Shown: in pieces, positions 59,329 to 64,000 of the stretch | Position numbering within the stretch: position 1 is the first letter of the stretch | Layout: every line of letters begins with the position of its first letter | From: Whitmania pigra | Taxonomy: Eukaryota > Annelida > Clitellata > Hirudinida > Haemopidae | DNA: 64,000 nucleotides | Assembly: GCA_021613335.1 (NCBI GenBank) | Contig: JAJTWR010000251.1 | Location: 3,654,501 to 3,718,500 of the forward strand | Reading direction: 5' to 3' | Notes under the pieces: generated by a model | What the model was told of the DNA's origin: nothing | The model's database searches: none | What the model saw: only the letters and a program-made list of their open reading frames with translations | Translations under genes and position numbers: made by a program

Positions 59329-59384
59329 TTAAGTCCAAATCATCTGAGTTATGCAACGGACTATAATCAAATAAATAAATAAAT
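59329..59384 (+). mobile_element. Hairpin-only LINE insertion (56 bp) with 14-bp target duplication
   Basis: Perfect direct repeats GAAAGCCCTTGTGT at 59315-59328 and 59385-59398 flank a 56-bp insert: AGTCC, AAATCATCTGAGTTATGCAAC, GGACTATAATCA, then an (AAAT)n tail. The insert equals the last bases of the LINE at 6911-9647. Only the 3' hairpin and tail were copied. Confidence 0.88.
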
Positions 59385-59994
59385 GAAAGCCCTTGTGTGA
59401 AAGATATTTAGATAGATATTGTAATCTAAATAAATTTAAATATGTGTTTTATTTTTACCTATTTATTTCGTAATATTTTCTTTTTGTGGAACTAGTGAAG
59501 TTTACAATAATTTATTGTTTTTCATTTTCAAATGTCAAATGTACATTATAATTGACAAAAATTTAAAATCATTTTGTTTCTAGTAATTTGAAGTATCTTA
59601 ACTATAAATTGATTTTGTATCAACTGTAAACTTGAACAAAGTTGTAAACAAAAAAATAGCAAAAAATAATTCAAATTATTCATGTTATGAAAATTATTTA
59701 ACATATATACGTTTACCTGTAGTTGTTACCATAGTGATGCATAGCCTAAGGTAAACACACTGCTGGTAATATTTGAAATTGTGACGAGTTGAGGAAAAAC
59801 AGTGAATTTATATCATTCCACCACTAACAAATTTTAGTAGCCACCAATTTAATTAAAGCAAAAAAGGTGTTTGTTTAACATCCTACCAGCAACAAATGAC
59901 TTGACTTGATGAAAATTTTGACTTCCAAGAGAAATGTACGTTTTCAATTAAAAGCTCAGAGAAATTCAGGAAAAGCTAAACCCAGATTTTGACA

Positions 59995-62900
59995 ATGAAA
60001 AGGAACTCGATTTTCTCCGATGAAACTTCTTTTGAATCTTCGAAATTTTTTCGCTCGAATAAGCTGCCCTCTCAAATTAACCCAACCGAAAGATTTAAAA
60101 CCACTTTTCAACCAAACCATTCCCATGAATCAGTCGACCGAAGCCACGACAGAACGTCACTCAAAATCTCCACGGCATTTTCAGATGTTGACTCACTTCC
60201 TGAATCACCAGACAATGTAACGAAACGCAGAAGGAGCAAATCTGTGAGTTGGAGGGATGAGGAATTGCACAGGGACGATCTCAAAAAACGCGAATTGCAT
60301 TCAAAAGAGCGGGAGAAAATTGGCGCAACCGCTAAATCTTCTACCATTCTTGATCAGGACGTGAATTTCAAAATAAAGGCCGATCTTTCTCAGTCTAAAT
60401 ATGAAATAGGTAATCAGATGAATTTCAATTTATCCATGGTTTCATTTGGCTGTTTTAAAAACACCTTTCTTGCGTATTAGTAACCAAGTAAACGTGATAT
60501 ATTAATAATACGTACTATGTATTAAGTATTAAAGCATTAAAATGCTAACAAAATATTATCTCATCGCAGTTAGAAGAATAGCATTGCAGTTGAATTTTAC
60601 CATCGTCAGAGATTTTGATGCAAGGTATTTTTGCATTTCATTCTTTGTCAAACTTGGTTGCATTTGTAAGTTCTGCTCTTAACGAATTCTCATTACAAAG
60701 CGCATTACATATCAAACGAAGCTACTTAATAAAAAACAATATATTCGTTAGATAGTTTACTAATTTAAACAACAACCAGCATGTTGCTGAAAATGAATTG
60801 TAAGTTCAAATAATTAGATGTAATTTGAATGTATTATCTTAGAAGCAACTTGATCTGGATAGATGATTACGTTTCCATGGAGTTGATCTCTCAACTGAGT
60901 CCCAGTCAGAGGATCAATCACTTTCCAGCCATGGAGGACATCACGAAGAAGCACTTGCTGGCAAAGAAACTTACAAGGTTTGTATGAACAGTACTATGTT
61001 AACCAAATTATAAATTATTGACGAATGTAGTCTCAATTAATTAGCTGCTTATAAAGTAAAATATTTATAAATCGTTTGTAATAATTACTTTGAGGACGAG
61101 ATTTTGTTGCAGCATAATATATACAGATTATCTGACACCAATTTGTGACAGCGGTCACTTGTGACCCTCGTTTTGGTTGAAATAATTAAATAATAAAATA
61201 AAAATAAAATAAATCATTTTACCATTCTCATGAAATTCTACCATTTTTCAGGATGTCCGAATTCTATCCCCATGATTATTCATTTCATCCGCTGAGCTGG
61301 TTGTGGCCTGATCAGAGGAAAGATTTGGAAAGATTTAGTAGAAAACTGTTGGCAGAGAAGAGGAAAATATCACTCATTTCTCGATCAATTCCGCCTAAAA
61401 AAAGGCCGTAAGTACAATTAAATACTGTGCTAATTGGCGACGTCATCGCATTAAAACCTTTTAGCTCCAAACTTTCCACTTGTGGAACAGTCACAACAAA
61501 TGACACGTTTTTAAAAAATTTCAAATAACAAATTTTTATTTCAATATATACGGCATTGACATATTCTAATTACTTTCATGTGTCTGCAGCATTTTTATAT
61601 AGGTTTGGGATGTAAAAGGTTAATGTAATTAAAGGTATTATTTAAACGTGTTATTAACCTTATCATCATCTTAATATGCTAAGAATAACATTTTTTTGTT
61701 TGTACATAATCATCATTCTAACCCTGCATACTCTTTTCAGTTTTAGAGTCTTTTCTTCAGAAGAGTTGAACAGGGAAGGACACGACTGGTCAGAAAGGAT
61801 GCTTTTACAAGAACACATCGAACCGCTCAGCGTAGAAGGTCGAGGACTTAGGATCAGAAGTTATGCCATCGTTACGAGCCTCAGTCCAATCAGAATATTT
61901 CTTTTTAAGGATATTTTGGCCTCCCTTGATACTGAAGAGGTCAAAGTGAGTAGGAGCTGAAAGTTTGTTTTTAGGTTTTAGCTGCTGATGTTATTTAACT
62001 TAGTTAAATTAAATTACTAATTGAGTATTAATTAATTATTGATTGAATTGAATTATAATATTGTTTAAATCGGTGTGAACATGGACTTTAGCAGCTTACA
62101 ATAATTTTAAGTTTAAAAGATTTACAGATTTTATTCTTACTTGCAAGCATTTATTGATAACACGTGGTAAAATTGTCCCAGCCAAATTTTTTTCATTTCT
62201 AATGCAAATGTTTTTATTATTATTCTTATCGTCATTACTTTATTTCTCAAAGACAAACAGGCACGTTCCCGGGAAATCGCAAAAGCACAAATTTACGGCA
62301 GACGGATTGTCCAAACTCTTATCCAGCAGGAAGTTCAACTGGAAAAACTTTTGGGTGAACCTGGAAAATGTGGTCATCAAGACAATCCTTCTCTGCCTTC
62401 CCAGGGCAGCAGAATGTTACGATGTTTGTCGTCCTCGTCGAGTCAATGGAGAAGCTTCTGTTTGCTTTGAACTCCTGGCATTTGACTTGCTTCTCGATGC
62501 CAACCAAATGATGTGGCTTGTGGCTGTGAGTTGTTATTGTCGATTTTGGAACTAGAAATATTTTGATGTTTAAAGAGTAATTTAAAATGTGAAATTCATT
62601 GTTTAGTGTAATTTAAGTAAGATAAGACATTAATGTCCAATACAAGTTATTTAATTGTGAATTTTTGAATATTACTTTCAATAACTTATTTTGCAAATTA
62701 AATTTTTATTTCATAGAATAATTTGTTATTTCAGTATTTACTTATATATCAGGTCAAACAATCACCAAACCTGAAGGTCGAGGACGATGTTGACCTCCAC
62801 GTGAAAGGAGGCCTCATCCTCAGTCTGTTCCAATTAATCAAATGCGGGTTAGTTAACCTGTTCAATGTCTTGAAAAGTTTTATAAATTTCAAATACATGT

Positions 62901-64000
62901 ACATTTTATGACATAATTATAATCACCAATTTATCGTAGAAATTTTACTTTTTCAACCTCACATTACGCCGAACTTACTTAAATGATAAATGATAATGAT
63001 TACGTAGATAATGCTTAATAGATATGCGACTTAAAGTTCATTGATCTAAATTAATGAACCAGTAGCTAACTTAATATTTAGATTATTTTTTTCCTTCACT
63101 TCATTTGCTAGTTGACACTCTAGTCCTACTGAAATATTAAAAGCAGTCAATTATACTTTCAACTAATTAATTCAAATAAAAAGTAAACTCGTCAGATAAT
63201 TGTTAATTTCTTAATTTTTCTCATCCAGCATCGCAAAGAAGGAAGCATCTCCCTGCCACAAAAATGGTCAAACATTCGTGAAATCAGAAAGCTCCACGGG
63301 GAATTCAAAAAGACAAAAATTACAAAAACTTGCGGTATTGAATCAAATTAGTCACATTTGCATATTTGTTTGAAACCTTTTCAATTCCAATATGATTGGT
63401 GATTATCAGGATGATGACATTGAGGACGCTATTGAGGTGGTTAATATATGTAAAAAAAATTGAATTTGGAATAGGATTAATCACAAGTTAAATCCATTCT
63501 TGGTAAAGATTAATATTAGAAATCGTGATAATTCATTCTCTGAGTTCAAACTGCAAAAATTATTGTTAAAAAATTCAAGGCACAATTATTGCTGTTTTTA
63601 TGTATAAGAGTATATATTCATGTATATATTTGTTTGAAATGAACGGAATACCTGAAAATTTAAACAAACCAAACTTCTAAATAATTAAATTTGTTTGGTA
63701 AATTAATAATATTAAATACTTAATAAAATAAACATTAATAGCTATGTAAGAGTTTATTTAAGCAAATCACTAGAAATTAAATTATAACGAATAATTTATT
63801 AATTTAATACAGTTTTAAATAAAATCAAACCAAATAAATTTCAAATTATGTATCATACATGCTCGTGTCTACCTGTATATTTCTCAGCATTAACCTTTAT
63901 TAATTCCAGGAAGATATTCTTCAGCCAATCAACGGAGACGATGATGATGATGATCCAAGCCTTGAAATCAACAACCTGAAGTTAATTTGTCCTTCAAAAA
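59995..64000 (+). CDS. Divergent tubulin-tyrosine-ligase-like (TTLL) protein, partial, probable pseudoenzyme
   Basis: Exons 59995-60409, 60570-60624, 60843-60977, 61252-61407, 61741-61945, 62253-62525, 62753-62847, 63229-63334, 63410-63436 and 63910 to beyond the window splice in frame (at least 519 aa). About 140 N-terminal residues are disordered and Ser/Arg-rich. The TTL domain then starts KYEIGVRRIALQL. QRINHFPAMEDITKKHLLAK matches the TTLL block QRINHFPGM..I.RKDLLA. SYAIVTSLSPIRIFLFKD matches RVYVLITS.DPLRIF. VCFELLAFDLLLDAN matches CFEI.GFDILLD. TTLL6/7/13-type polyglutamylases are closest. ATP-site features are replaced: K-P and Gly-rich loop become ISRSIPPKKRP, FKFD-R becomes GRGLRIR, and WLLEVN-SPS becomes WLVAVKQSPN. 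The gene has normal splice sites and no stops, so it looks expressed but catalytically dead. An acidic tail begins in the last exon. Confidence 0.8.

Overview
The window is eukaryotic, animal nuclear DNA. Genes are split into many short exons by AT-rich introns with GT..AG borders. Bilaterian single-copy genes lie on both strands, and the spaces between them hold LINE, hAT, tRNA-derived SINE and foldback DNA. The gene set and the repeat style fit an invertebrate, plausibly a lophotrochozoan, but the sequence alone does not fix the species. I rebuilt all gene models by hand from splice sites, reading frame and remembered family motifs; no search was run.

Layout. (1) 104-580 (-): ZNF706-type small zinc-finger protein. 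(2) 1395-4556 (+): ER hexose-6-phosphate dehydrogenase (H6PD) without the usual 6-phosphogluconolactonase half. (3) 5.2-9.7 kb: a transposon graveyard, with a LINE scrap, a 66-bp hairpin-only LINE insertion, a hAT scrap, and a 5'-truncated RNase H LINE (6911-9647, 13-bp target duplication) that was itself hit by a hAT element (8289-9505, 8-bp target duplication). (4) 10829-18626 (+): 12-exon monoamine oxidase with C-terminal membrane anchor; its introns hold LINE and SINE pieces. (5) 18788-19048 (-): small unidentified ORF, convergent with MAO, followed by a TA-flanked pogo/Tigger-like element (19222-20221). (6) 21668-35139 (+): complete 27-coding-exon type I fatty acid synthase (about 2565 aa). 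(7) 36690-38103 (-): six-exon CIB-family calcium-binding protein, divergent from (8) 40803-43265 (+): CCR4-NOT deadenylase CNOT7/8. (9) 43925-44707 (+): unidentified 141-aa protein. (10) 45209-46964 (+): unidentified single-pass membrane protein. (11) 47217-50001 (-): RDM1. (12) 50.3-51.3 kb: decayed CR1/L2-like LINE. (13) 53952-59178: a 5.2-kb foldback element with 1.2-1.5-kb inverted arms full of roughly 120-bp tandem repeats and an exact 9-bp target duplication. (14) 59995 to the window end (+): a divergent tubulin-tyrosine-ligase-like gene, running off the edge.

The host genes form no pathway cluster. H6PD, MAO, FASN, CNOT7, RDM1 and TTLL are unrelated neighbours, as is usual in animal genomes. 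The most noteworthy items are the foldback element with its 9-bp duplication, two tiny (56 and 66 bp) retro-insertions that consist of little more than the LINE 3' hairpin yet have perfect target duplications, the nested hAT-in-LINE, and three enzymes with unexpected losses: H6PD without 6PGL, MAO without one aromatic-cage tyrosine, and a TTLL without its ATP-grasp residues.
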